Assembly: GCF_002288005.1 (NCBI RefSeq)
Contig: NZ_CP016771.1
Span: 310,001-374,000 of the forward strand
DNA from: Candidatus Nanopelagicus hibericus
GTDB lineage: Bacteria > Actinomycetota > Actinomycetes > Nanopelagicales > Nanopelagicaceae
Direction: 5' to 3'
DNA: 64,000 bases
Each line of letters opens with the position of its first letter. Position 1 is the first letter of the stretch. Below are positions 38,019 to 45,990 of the stretch, piece after piece. Both the position numbers and the translations under genes were made by a program. The notes under the pieces were generated by a model that did not search any database, had not been told where the DNA came from, and worked only from the letters and a program-made list of their open reading frames with translations.

Positions 38019-38062
38019 AACCTAGGGCGTGTGGAAGGGATTCACGCCCTAGGTTATTTTTA
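38019..38062. terminator. Strong intrinsic terminator
   Basis: AACCTAGGGCGTG (38019-38031) pairs perfectly with CACGCCCTAGGTT (38043-38055) around an 11-base loop and is followed by ATTTTTAA. A-rich sequence precedes the left arm, so it can function on both strands. It separates the phoX gene from the start of the photolyase operon. A further hairpin GATTAC/GTAATC with a T6 run follows at 38064-38095. Confidence 0.8.
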
Positions 38063-38093
38063 AGGATTACCCCCTAGGAAAGAGTAATCTTTT

Positions 38094-38120
38094 TTAGGGC
38101 TTGATTTAAATCTGCCCTAA
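38094..38120 (-). terminator. Candidate terminator of phoX
   Basis: On the minus strand TTAGGGC and GCCCTAA (plus 38114-38120 and 38094-38100) form a 7-bp stem just downstream of the phoX stop codon. The following minus-strand bases are A-rich, not T-rich, so termination may instead depend on the stronger stem at 38019-38055. Confidence 0.45.
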
Positions 38121-38128
38121 ATTTATTT

Positions 38129-39733
38129 TTAGTAGATACTGCTCCAATCATTGACCTTCATTACATACCACTGACCACCTTCAATTGCATTTGCAATATC
38201 AGCTGGTGCTGGCACTAAATCAGGACGTGATTTAGCAGGAGTTGCGTGGATCTGTGCCACCATCATGTAGTACTTAGCTTTATCACTCTTACCAGTTCGA
38301 AGGTATGAAGTAACATCAACAATTCCACTTGACTCTTCATCTTGAGTGATAAAGGTTGTTGTGTTTGCTGAGATGAAGTAAGTATCTTTAAATTTCGCAA
38401 TAGTTGCTAATTTGCCATCTGAGATACGGTATGAAACAACTCTGGCAACCAGAGCGTTATTACCTGGATCTTCTTGAATCAAGATATTACCGACGTCATC
38501 CACCACGATGTTATCTGGCTTTGATAGGTAAGGTGCCTCTGAGCCATCTAGCAACATTGTTAGGGTTCCACCCTTAGTTGGATTGTTTACATCAACAAAT
38601 CGCAATCTCCAAAGTGCTCCGCCATCGCGGGATACGGTTGGAGTTGCAGGATTTGGCGCAGTCGCCTTTGGATCCTTATTTGATTCAGTAGTTACAAAGT
38701 AGTAATCATTTGGCTTCTTTGGATCAAAATGACCATCCTCAACTCGAGCCAGGGTCATACCCAACTCACGAGCCTTATCATTTTGTAACTTACCATTTTG
38801 CTTGTAATCAATCACCTTAAATGAGGCTGGTGCTTCTACTCCCTTTGCATACTTTGCGCGGAAGGCGTTGTCATTTAATACATCTGATGCCATCACATAA
38901 AGCTTGCCGTTTGTAAGACCTGCTTTTTCATACCACTCACCAGTTTTTGTCTTGGTGCCGGCATACATAAATAATTGGCTATCAGTTGCTGCGCCATCCT
39001 CATTACCCATTACTACTGTGGCATTTGAGGTAGTTGGTGCGTTAACAAAGGTTTCCCAAGCAGCTAAACCAAAGCCTGGAACCTGAACAAACTCACCATC
39101 TTGATTGCCAGCAAAGCCGCGAGATTCATCTCCGCCTTCTTCACCAGTTAGATAGACCGCACCTTTGTAGCCAAGACCTGTCTTCTTGTTATAGAACTCA
39201 CCAGCATCTGCCAAAGTTGAAGAACAGAAACGATTGATCAAATATGAGTGAGCACTTGATCCATATTGATCAACTAGTACCGCACCAGCTGGAGCAGTTG
39301 GTACTACGCCAAAACTACCGGTTTGGTAGTCATACCACTCAACCCACTCCATAAAATCTTTACCAGCCACAATCGCTTTTTTCTTTAGGTCATAATGCAT
39401 TTCACTGACATATGAACCAGTTGTCATACCGGCAGTTGAAGCACGAGCTGCTGCAATTGGATTTGCATTGCTCCACTCATGGTTGGTTACGACCCGTAGT
39501 TTTCCATTAACAGGAATTACACCCATACCATCTGGAATACCACCGATTAAATATCCACCAATTGAATCACCAGCGGTTGCAAATGGATCCAGGCTAACTC
39601 CTGCAGCTACTGGCTCCATGTAGGTAATACCTGCAGCAGCATTAGCTGGCAGGATTGATGAGAATAATGAGATTGTTGAGATGAAAAGTACCGCTTTGAA
39701 TTTTGCTTTTTTGTAGCTCTTAATTTTAAACAC
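38129..39733 (-). CDS. phoX: PhoX-like secreted phosphatase (DUF839)
   Basis: A 534-residue secreted protein with a Lys-rich signal peptide ending LPANAAAG (about 33). DUF839/PhoX features: TNHEWSNANPIAAARASTAG, LVDQYGSSAHSYLINRFCSS, YLTGEEGGDESRGFAGNQDG, and KPDNIVVDDVGNILIQEDPGNN, consistent with the calcium/iron-bound beta-propeller active site. It hydrolyses phosphomonoesters outside the cell to supply phosphate. Unlike classical PhoX its signal lacks a twin-arginine pair and looks Sec-type. Palindromic elements upstream may mediate phosphate control. Confidence 0.88.
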   Translation of the reverse strand: MFKIKSYKKAKFKAVLFISTISLFSSILPANAAAGITYMEPVAAGVSLDPFATAGDSIGGYLIGGIPDGMGVIPVNGKLRVVTNHEWSNANPIAAARASTAGMTTGSYVSEMHYDLKKKAIVAGKDFMEWVEWYDYQTGSFGVVPTAPAGAVLVDQYGSSAHSYLINRFCSSTLADAGEFYNKKTGLGYKGAVYLTGEEGGDESRGFAGNQDGEFVQVPGFGLAAWETFVNAPTTSNATVVMGNEDGAATDSQLFMYAGTKTKTGEWYEKAGLTNGKLYVMASDVLNDNAFRAKYAKGVEAPASFKVIDYKQNGKLQNDKARELGMTLARVEDGHFDPKKPNDYYFVTTESNKDPKATAPNPATPTVSRDGGALWRLRFVDVNNPTKGGTLTMLLDGSEAPYLSKPDNIVVDDVGNILIQEDPGNNALVARVVSYRISDGKLATIAKFKDTYFISANTTTFITQDEESSGIVDVTSYLRTGKSDKAKYYMMVAQIHATPAKSRPDLVPAPADIANAIEGGQWYVMKVNDWSSIY

Positions 39734-39764
39734 CTTTTCTACTAGTTTTACTAAGTTGATACCT

Positions 39765-39832
39765 GATTTACGACAGGTAAATCACTTTACCTGTGGGGAT
39801 TTGGTGGTAAGTGAACTCACGACAGGTGAACT
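39765..39832. promoter_or_regulatory. Nested palindromes, candidate operator upstream of phoX
   Basis: GATTTAC-GACAG-GTAAATC (39765-39783) is a palindrome with 7-bp arms, and it overlaps ACAGGTAAA-TCAC-TTTACCTGT (39773-39794), a palindrome with perfect 9-bp arms. CGACAGGT occurs again at 39820-39827 followed by GAACT, 49 bp away. On the minus strand the sites read CTGTCGTAAAT and CTGTCGTGAGT, resembling the enterobacterial PHO box half CTGTCATAAAT. Such spaced, related sites between divergent genes look like regulator binding sites. Confidence 0.6.
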
Positions 39833-39938
39833 GAATGCGCATTTGCGGTATCAAAGAGTTAAAATCTAGGTGAAGAGTACAAACTCGCTGATAAATAGTA
39901 GGCTTTAGGTGAGTTCTCAATCTAAAGCGGGGCGGGTA

Positions 39939-40532
39939 ATGAAGTTCTTAGTAGTTGGTTCAACCGGTTTAATCGGCTCCTATGTGGCAAAAACTTTAAG
40001 CAAACACGGCACTGTGATTGGTGTCTCTAGAACTACTCAAATCTCAGTTGATGTGAAAGATCCCGCCGCAATTAAGGCGATGTATGAAAAGGTGGGCAAG
40101 GTTGATGCGGTGGCCTCTTGCATTGGCAAGGTGGTTTACAAACCAATTACCGAGATCTCCTATGAGGATTACCTACTTAGTTTTAAAGATAAGGCACTTG
40201 GTCAGGTTGAGTTGGTAAGAGCAGGTATCAATTACCTAAATGATGGCGGCTCATTCACCCTAATGACAGGGGTATTAGCCAGAGATCCAATCCCCACCGC
40301 CTCTGCTGCGGCCTTGGCAAATGGCGCGATTGAATCCTTTACCTTAGCTGCCGCTATTGATCTGCCAAGGGGATTGCGGATTAATACTGTCAGCCCAAAT
40401 GTGTTAGTTGAGGCAACAAGTTATCACGCAAAGTTTGCTGGTTATCACCAGGTGGGCGCCCAATCTGTGGCCGATGCCTATGTGAAATCTATCTTAGGAA
40501 AGCAGACCGGTCAGATCTATAAATTAGATTGA
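39939..40532 (+). CDS. Short-chain dehydrogenase, atypical small form
   Basis: A 197-residue SDR-like protein (MKFLVVGSTGLIGSYVAKTL) with GSTGLIG as the nucleotide loop, Asp-rich VDVKDPAAIKAMY, a SCIGKVVYKP strand and RINTVSPN after the helix. The usual YxxxK is not seen; the equivalent region reads SAAALANGAIESF, so it may be non-catalytic or use a different proton relay, as in other short atypical SDRs. The ATG at 39939 follows a G-rich stretch; a GTG ten codons upstream is less likely. Confidence 0.75.
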   Translation: MKFLVVGSTGLIGSYVAKTLSKHGTVIGVSRTTQISVDVKDPAAIKAMYEKVGKVDAVASCIGKVVYKPITEISYEDYLLSFKDKALGQVELVRAGINYLNDGGSFTLMTGVLARDPIPTASAAALANGAIESFTLAAAIDLPRGLRINTVSPNVLVEATSYHAKFAGYHQVGAQSVADAYVKSILGKQTGQIYKLD

Positions 40533-41081
40533 TTTTTCTTTAACTCCAGCAGCGACCATATCGCAAAGTAATTTCTGATCCACCTTCCAATCATTGGGGA
40601 GTGCAATAGTCTTTTTAGTAACCCGATACTCCTTAAAGTAGGGGGTGAACCTCTTTAATACCTTCTCACTCCAAGGTGCGATCGATATATGATTTTTAGA
40701 GGTAGAAACTCCAAATACATACTTATCCCCACTTTTAAGCATTGGTTGATTCCAAGCGATTACCAAAGTTAAATTAGGGTGTTTTTTCTTAATCGCAGCA
40801 AAGATTGCCTTCACTAATTTGGCCTGCTTTGGATCTAAGGATTTGTAGTAATCAGAAATTGATGAAAATCTAGCAGCAGATTTAGAGCCTCTTGAATACA
40901 TAACCAAAGCATTTGCGTGGGCTTGGGAAAAGCCGTAATTCTCTTTCAAGTGGGCAATCTGCTCTGGGTATTTCTTACCCGCTAGTTTTTTCATCACCGC
41001 ATGCCAGTAACTCATCTTCTCCCCATACCGTTTTTCAATTAACGGAAAGTAAGAGGTGCGGTCAGTATTTGTAATTGCCAT
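40524..41081 (-). CDS. DUF4287/DUF1801 two-domain protein
   Basis: A 185-residue cytoplasmic protein. The N-terminal part with WHAVMKKLAGKKYPEQIAHL and YGFSQAHANALVMYSRG fits DUF4287; the C-terminal part with LVKAIFAAIKKKHPNLTLVIAWNQPML, FGVSTSKNHISIAPWSE and VTKKTIALP fits DUF1801 (YdhG/frataxin-like fold). Roles are not established; some DUF1801 proteins act as iron chaperones. It overlaps the PLP enzyme gene by one base and the SDR gene on the other strand by 9 bp. Confidence 0.8.
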   Translation of the reverse strand: MAITNTDRTSYFPLIEKRYGEKMSYWHAVMKKLAGKKYPEQIAHLKENYGFSQAHANALVMYSRGSKSAARFSSISDYYKSLDPKQAKLVKAIFAAIKKKHPNLTLVIAWNQPMLKSGDKYVFGVSTSKNHISIAPWSEKVLKRFTPYFKEYRVTKKTIALPNDWKVDQKLLCDMVAAGVKEKSI

Positions 41082-42289
41082 TATTTTTTAGCTAAATACT
41101 CTTCTAACCCCAAGATCAACCGATCAACATCATCCTTAGTTGAGTAAGGAGCAAGCCCTGCTCGCAGCGCCCCAGTATCTCCTAAGCCCAAAGCACGTGA
41201 GACCTCTAGGGCATAAAAATTAGCAGCAGGCAGATTTACCTTTTTGCTGGCCATAAATTTATATAGATCTGCTGCAACTACACCTTTAAAATTAAAGTAG
41301 GCAGTAGGTGTGTGCTGCTTTGCCTTTGAGTAGATTGTAATTGCAGGCAGCTTTGCTAGACCATTGAGCATGTAAACAAAGAGTGATTGCTCATACTCCT
41401 CAAGTGCGGTAAGTGATTTCACTATTCGCTCACGTCTGGTGCCAACTGCTTGATCATCAAGTGCTGCGACATAATCTATTGCTGCGCTGACTCCTGCCAT
41501 TAACTCATATGGCAAGGTGCCAAACTCAAACCGAGCCGGCACCACCATGGTGGAGGGCAGCAGCTTGTCATTACTTAAAGTTTCCAGCAGTGCTGGATCT
41601 GCTACAAAAGATGCGCAATGTGGTCCTAAGATTTTATAAGAGGAGAAACCATAAAAGTCTGCTGGCATATTTTTAAAATCAATTACCGCGTGTGGTGTTA
41701 GGTGAACACCATCTACTAAAAACAATGAGCCATTTGCCTTAACCGCTTTGCCAATTGCCTTGATATCAGGCTTAGTGCCAAGTGTGTTTGAGGCCCCTGT
41801 GACCGCCACAAACTTTGTCTTCGGTGTTAAAAGATCGGTAACGGATGATGTATCAAGCTCTGATGTTTGGGTATTCACCTTTGCCCATTTAACTGTTGCA
41901 CCTTTGGCTTCAGCTGCCTGCACCCAGGGCCTGATATTTGAATCATGATCTAATTGCGAGACGATAATTTCATCCCCGACCCCCCAACTCTTAGCTAAAG
42001 TTCTGGAGAAGTCATAGGTTAATTGAGTCCAACTTCTGCCATAGACCACACCCTTGGGATCACAATTTAATAAATCTGCAACCGCGCTGCGATACTCAAC
42101 TACATAACTTTCTGCATTTTTTTCAGATTCAGTGGTAACTCCTTGATTAGATAATGGCTCGGTAATCGCTTTGGCAATCGCATCTCCAACAACTTTAGGT
42201 GTTTGGGTGCCACCAGGGCCATCAAAGTAGGCAAGACCGGTATTAAGTGAGGGAAAATCTTTTCGAATTCGCTCAACCTGATATGCCAT
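41081..42289 (-). CDS. Cysteine desulfurase-like class V aminotransferase
   Basis: A 402-residue PLP enzyme of the SufS-related 'cysteine desulfurase-like' group. FPSLNTGLAYFDGPGGTQTPKVV opens the protein, D193 in FLVDGVHLTPH pairs with the PLP ring, and the Schiff-base lysine is K219 in GFSSYKILGPH. It lacks the catalytic cysteine loop near the C-terminus (the region reads SRALGLGDTGALRAGLAPY), so desulfurase activity is doubtful. It is probably an aminotransferase, lyase or selenocysteine-lyase relative of unknown substrate. Confidence 0.85.
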   Translation of the reverse strand: MAYQVERIRKDFPSLNTGLAYFDGPGGTQTPKVVGDAIAKAITEPLSNQGVTTESEKNAESYVVEYRSAVADLLNCDPKGVVYGRSWTQLTYDFSRTLAKSWGVGDEIIVSQLDHDSNIRPWVQAAEAKGATVKWAKVNTQTSELDTSSVTDLLTPKTKFVAVTGASNTLGTKPDIKAIGKAVKANGSLFLVDGVHLTPHAVIDFKNMPADFYGFSSYKILGPHCASFVADPALLETLSNDKLLPSTMVVPARFEFGTLPYELMAGVSAAIDYVAALDDQAVGTRRERIVKSLTALEEYEQSLFVYMLNGLAKLPAITIYSKAKQHTPTAYFNFKGVVAADLYKFMASKKVNLPAANFYALEVSRALGLGDTGALRAGLAPYSTKDDVDRLILGLEEYLAKK

Positions 42290-42359
42290 GGCTAAATCCT
42301 AGAGTAAATATCTAATTTACCCACACCTGTTTTTAAGAAATCTATGGTTAAATCCCAAG

Positions 42360-43103
42360 ATGAAGCTTGGGGCAAGGATGGTACTTACACCAGTAATTAC
42401 CACTGCGCTGCTTATGCAACCACAAACCGCTTACGCCCACCAGCCAGTTGATTTGGGATTAAAAAATATTACCGCTGACCAAGGACCAATTTTAGCCGAT
42501 GGCACTGTCTCCTTCGCAATCAGAGCAAATTTTACTAAAGCTAATCAAACCAGAGGCTTTAGAGCAGTATTGAAATCATCTGAGCTTCTTAATTTTGAGT
42601 ATCTTATTGTTGATAGAGCGCCTGAGAATAAATATGCAATGAGTAAATTACCCATCGCCACAATTACCTATCCATCTGGTAAGCAGGTGGTGGTTAAACT
42701 TAATGAACGAAGTAAGTTTTTTGAGCCATACAGCAGCACCAATTACCTATACCTTGGCAGATTTTCTGAAACCGCCGAGGCTGGCATCTATAAAATAAGT
42801 ATTAAATCAAAGAGTGCTGCCAAGATAACGGTGGCAATTGGTCAACAAGAGATTAGAGGTCAGGTGCTGCCCGCCGCTACCTGCCCAATCAGCAGAGCAG
42901 CAGGAGATATCAGTGTTGGTGAAGCTGCCACCTTGGTGGGGATGAGTAAGAGTGCAGGATTAGAGTGCGCAACTAAGTTGAATTGGCAGTTTAGAGTTGG
43001 CGCCGAGGATGATCAGCAGTTCGCCCTAACTAAGGATTATCGATTGGATCGGGTAACAGTTACTATTAAAAATAACTTAATTACCCAAGCTATCCCTGGT
43101 TAG
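42360..43103 (+). CDS. Secreted protein with I78-like peptidase-inhibitor C-terminus
   Basis: A 247-residue protein with a signal peptide (about 1-26, QTAYAHQ). The middle (30-170) is beta-rich and unrecognised. The last 60 residues, with AATLVGMSKSAGLECA, FRVGAEDDQQFALTKDYRLDRVTVTI and KNNLITQAIPG, resemble the inhibitor I78 / potato inhibitor I fold, including the exposed acidic loop before DYRxDR. If so, it may protect the envelope from serine proteases such as those encoded further right. Two cysteines (C179 region and the second near 198) could form a disulfide. Moderate confidence on the domain. Confidence 0.6.
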   Translation: MKLGARMVLTPVITTALLMQPQTAYAHQPVDLGLKNITADQGPILADGTVSFAIRANFTKANQTRGFRAVLKSSELLNFEYLIVDRAPENKYAMSKLPIATITYPSGKQVVVKLNERSKFFEPYSSTNYLYLGRFSETAEAGIYKISIKSKSAAKITVAIGQQEIRGQVLPAATCPISRAAGDISVGEAATLVGMSKSAGLECATKLNWQFRVGAEDDQQFALTKDYRLDRVTVTIKNNLITQAIPG

Positions 43104-43558
43104 GTATTTATAGCCTCACTCGCCTCAATAACAGAGGCAGCTACTACACCTAACTGCAGCTGCTCAATCTCTAGTTTGTATAACAAAAGATAATTACCTC
43201 TTGAATCAACTACCTCAACGCCTTGGCTCACACCAGATGATGTGATCTTGCAATTTTTAAAGGTAAAACCTTGGTTATTAATTAACATTTGATACTGAGC
43301 TGCGATTATCGCGGTGAATTGTTCTAGTTTGATTGAGTTTTGAAATGATTGCGCTGCGTAGGTATAAGCCTTTGACCAATCTTCGGCGGAGATCGCATTT
43401 ATCTGCCCAGTTATGTGTTTTTCAACCGCCACCTGCTGCGTATCACTGCAATCACCTGCAGATAAGGACTCAAACGGTGATGGGCTGCTGCAACTTGTAA
43501 GCAGCGCTGATGCCAATACAAGTTTGATACCGAGCCCTTGCTTGGTGAGGGATTTCAT
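43100..43558 (-). CDS. Putative lipoprotein, DUF4864-like
   Basis: A 152-residue protein with a lipobox LLTSC (C23) after a Leu/Ala-rich signal. The mature part AISAEDWSKAYTYAAQSFQNSI with KLEQFTAIIAAQYQMLI resembles DUF4864/NTF2-like small extracytoplasmic domains. No function known. It is convergent with the I78-like protein gene, overlapping by 4 bp. Confidence 0.65.
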   Translation of the reverse strand: MKSLTKQGLGIKLVLASALLTSCSSPSPFESLSAGDCSDTQQVAVEKHITGQINAISAEDWSKAYTYAAQSFQNSIKLEQFTAIIAAQYQMLINNQGFTFKNCKITSSGVSQGVEVVDSRGNYLLLYKLEIEQLQLGVVAASVIEASEAINT

Positions 43559-43635
43559 CAGATAAGTGTAATTAACCTTTGATCACTCGGTGAGTTTGCA
43601 GGTGAAATAAAGCTGGCGCAGATTAAAATATAGAT

Positions 43636-44118
43636 ATGAAAAAGGACACAACGCCAAAAGATCAACAGGTTGAAACCTCCATTTTGCCGATCAAATATGT
43701 TGATTTAATTGAGGATGTATTTCACGCAGTACTGGCCCTGGCTTTACTGGGAATTGGCATTGGCGCTTTTATCTTTAGTATCAAGCGTTTAATTGAAACA
43801 GATCCATTTTTCCCAAACGGCATGATTCAAGGTGTTAATGACATTCTATTTATTGTAATTATTTTAGAAATCTTGCGCACAGTAATATCTAGATTTACCG
43901 ATGGTGTTTATCAATTAGATAAGTTTTTAATAATTGGAGTTATTGCCGCGGTGCGACACATTTTGACGGTAGGTGCCTCACTCACACTTGAGTCAGGTAA
44001 GAGTGATGAAGCCTTTGATCGATCTATCTATGAGATGGGGCTGAACGCACTAATTGTGGTGGCCTTAGTCTTTGCCTTCTTCTTATCTAAATCAGCACTT
44101 CGTAACTCACAAAGGTAA
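43636..44118 (+). CDS. psiE: PsiE-family phosphate-starvation membrane protein
   Basis: A 160-residue protein with four membrane helices (about 28-50, 66-86, 98-116 and 137-155). The segments IEDVFHAVLALALLGIGIG, ILFIVIILEILRTV and KFLIIGVIAAVRHILTVG are characteristic of PsiE. The family is induced by phosphate limitation in enterobacteria; molecular role unknown. A phoX gene 4 kb away fits a phosphate theme. A GCAGGTGAAA word lies in its upstream region (about 43600). Confidence 0.85.
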   Translation: MKKDTTPKDQQVETSILPIKYVDLIEDVFHAVLALALLGIGIGAFIFSIKRLIETDPFFPNGMIQGVNDILFIVIILEILRTVISRFTDGVYQLDKFLIIGVIAAVRHILTVGASLTLESGKSDEAFDRSIYEMGLNALIVVALVFAFFLSKSALRNSQR

Positions 44119-44119
44119 G

Positions 44120-44242
44120 TTACTCAAAATCTCCACCACGACCAGTTAAATCTGGCTTTTCTTTTTTGTTTGACTCATATTTAAATATAAAAAACAAAAC
44201 AATGGCGGTGAAGGCTACGATAAGAATAAAACCTATCTCCAT
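44120..44242 (-). CDS. 40-residue single-pass membrane microprotein
   Basis: ATG at 44242 to TAA at 44120-44122 encodes MEIGFILIVAFTAIVLFFIF followed by a charged tail KYESNKKEKPDLTGRGGDFE. One N-terminal membrane helix and a hydrophilic cytoplasmic tail with a conserved-looking DLTGRGGDFE end. The start lies behind GGTGAAG. It follows the 3-helix protein downstream of heliorhodopsin by 41 bp on the same strand. The composition is protein-like and the frame is clean, so it is likely real; function unknown. Confidence 0.6.
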   Translation of the reverse strand: MEIGFILIVAFTAIVLFFIFKYESNKKEKPDLTGRGGDFE

Positions 44243-44283
44243 CACTTCACCGCCCTTAATAATTAAAGCTTAATCGCTATTAC

Positions 44284-44658
44284 TTAAGCTAAAACCATCC
44301 ACACGACTAGTGCAAATATGGCTAGACCTGAACCAACAATTGCGATCGCAGAAAGTGAGAGCAATCCACGACTGGATGCAATCACCTTGGCTAAGTTGCT
44401 AGGAGATGAAACCTTTGCTAGATCTGCAAGTAATGCTTCACCTTCACGCACTGCTGCGTATTGGCTAATAATTGCCAAGATGCCAGTTACTGCCACGATT
44501 CCTAATGTTGCATACTTAGTTGCATCTGATGCACCTTCAAATTTTCCAAAGGTAGCGGCAATAACTACACCAACTAGCACTAATGATGGCGCCATTTGAG
44601 CATTGATGATTTGGCTACGCATCTGATTCCATTGATTAATTAATTTTTCTTGATCCAT
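44284..44658 (-). CDS. Unknown three-helix membrane protein downstream of heliorhodopsin
   Basis: A 124-residue protein starting at the ATG of MDQEKLINQW, with a strong GGAGAG ribosome binding site eight bases upstream. A short amphipathic N-terminus (NQWNQMRSQIINAQMAPS) precedes three membrane helices (about 19-37, 50-70 and 101-123) with a conserved-looking cytoplasmic loop AVREGEALLADLAKVSSPSN. No known domain. A longer frame to 44700 exists but runs through the ribosome binding site. The gap of 138 bp from the heliorhodopsin stop contains AGTTCACCT-type words and could hold its own promoter. Confidence 0.7.
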   Translation of the reverse strand: MDQEKLINQWNQMRSQIINAQMAPSLVLVGVVIAATFGKFEGASDATKYATLGIVAVTGILAIISQYAAVREGEALLADLAKVSSPSNLAKVIASSRGLLSLSAIAIVGSGLAIFALVVWMVLA

Positions 44659-44796
44659 TGATTTCTCTCCTACTTGACTTAGTTCACCTTTAGGTAACAC
44701 ATTTGGTCACCTGTGATTTTTAAATATACACCCAAGCCAAATAAAGGTCAGCCGGCAGTTGGTTAAATCTTTGTGAATTAGGTCAACATCCCAGGT

Positions 44797-45564
44797 TTAG
44801 GCAGGTGGTATCAAGGTATTGGCAAAGATCTGCCAAGAAAGGGCTGATTTTGCCACCAGTGACAAGGTGATGTAGGTGGCCTCACCACGTAGGTAATCAC
44901 TCCACTTACCAACCTTTTTGTACTGCAGATACTGCACAAGTGCAAAGGAGTTAAAGAACAAAAAGATAGTTAGCACAATTACGTATACAAAGGCAGGTGC
45001 CTTAGTCTCACCAGCGCCACCAATACCAAATACATAAAAGCAAAGTGCAAGCCATGGAACAGCCCCGGTTATGCAACCAAAGATAAATGGCAGCCAACCA
45101 CCATTTCCTGGGTTCTCATACTTCTCCTGCAACCAGCCAAATAAGATCATTGATGCATTTACACCAAAGATCGAGATGATTGCAGTTATATCTGCAATAC
45201 CTGTCACCTGAGCAATTAAAACAATCATTACCGATGAGCTAATTGAGTACTCAACCCAGCGGAAGTAATTGCGCTGGGCGAGTAGGCCGGCAGAGTAACG
45301 GGGGAAAAACTTTGGCGATGCCACAATAAAATGTGCCAGCGCAGATAAACCTAAGAATATTGCCACAGTTAGACCTATTGGAGTTTCAAATAAAGTTACC
45401 GGTGGAGCATAGGTTGTGCCTGGAGGCCCTGACATATAGGTAGCAGTTATTGGTAGTGAGAAGTCACTGCTTAGGGCTAGAACTGCTGCCATTTGGGCTA
45501 GATGAAGAATGCCTGCATAGATATTGGTTTTGCGTAATCTTTCAGCGGTTAAAGGTTTACTCAT
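44797..45564 (-). CDS. Heliorhodopsin
   Basis: A 255-residue seven-helix protein closely related to the 48C12 heliorhodopsin first found in a freshwater actinobacterial fosmid. The retinal Schiff-base lysine is K239 in LSLVAKSALSWQ, the counterion is E105 in FRWVEYSISSS, and the internal histidines H21 and H78 occupy the expected places. The GPPGTTY loop after helix A and NASMILFGWLQEKYE in helix D are shared with the family. Heliorhodopsins have an inverted topology (N-terminus inside), a slow photocycle and no clear pump activity; a sensory or enzyme-regulating role is suspected. No carotenoid/retinal synthesis gene is visible in the window. Confidence 0.96.
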   Translation of the reverse strand: MSKPLTAERLRKTNIYAGILHLAQMAAVLALSSDFSLPITATYMSGPPGTTYAPPVTLFETPIGLTVAIFLGLSALAHFIVASPKFFPRYSAGLLAQRNYFRWVEYSISSSVMIVLIAQVTGIADITAIISIFGVNASMILFGWLQEKYENPGNGGWLPFIFGCITGAVPWLALCFYVFGIGGAGETKAPAFVYVIVLTIFLFFNSFALVQYLQYKKVGKWSDYLRGEATYITLSLVAKSALSWQIFANTLIPPA

Positions 45565-45656
45565 AGTTAGAGCATACCGATACCAAAGGTGAAATTGCCG
45601 CTACTGCAGGTATTTTTCTAACCAAAGATTGAGTGTGGATAACCAATTCTTCAGCT

Positions 45657-45696
45657 GATCTACTTTATTAACCTAAGTATTTCCTTTAAGTAGATC
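45657..45696. repeat. Long-arm inverted repeat ahead of the toxin-like gene
   Basis: GATCTACTT (45657-45665) and AAGTAGATC (45688-45696) are perfect 9-bp inverted arms separated by 22 bases. They lie 25 bp upstream of the toxin-like gene and about 90 bp upstream of heliorhodopsin on the other strand, so they may be the operator of the toxin-antitoxin pair. Confidence 0.5.
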
Positions 45697-45720
45697 TAAA
45701 AAGATTGGTAGTTAGGGTCA

Positions 45721-45990
45721 TTGACAAATAATTTTGTGGCGCATAATATAGCCCCTGACCAGGTTAGATTTACCCAATCAGCCAGGAAACATCGGATTGG
45801 CAGGGCTCGGGCACTTTATGTGTTGGAGCATTACCTACCGATTCCGGTGTTGGATGGTGAAAGAACTGATCAAAGTTTTCGCTGGATTGGCAAAGATGAC
45901 CGAGGCATTGAGATTGAAATTATTGCGGTGGCAACACCACAATATTTATTGGTGATTCATGTTATGCCTTACCGATATAGGAGGAAGTGA
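45721..45990 (+). CDS. Putative toxin of a type II TA pair
   Basis: An 89-residue basic protein starting with TTG (a GTG five codons in is possible). It has a compact alpha/beta layout: FTQSARKHRIGRARALYVLE helix, RWIGKDDRGIEIEIIAVATP beta hairpin, then LVIHVMPYRYRRK strand with a basic tail. This layout resembles BrnT/RelE-like ribonuclease toxins, though I could not assign a named family. Its stop overlaps by one base the start of a ribbon-helix-helix protein, the usual toxin-first or BrnT-BrnA arrangement. Confidence 0.62.
   Translation: MTNNFVAHNIAPDQVRFTQSARKHRIGRARALYVLEHYLPIPVLDGERTDQSFRWIGKDDRGIEIEIIAVATPQYLLVIHVMPYRYRRK

Noticed and set aside
41081-42289. Calling this gene a true SufS cysteine desulfurase
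   Set aside because: The catalytic cysteine loop is missing, although the PLP lysine is present; a bona fide desulfurase is encoded at 19639-20796.
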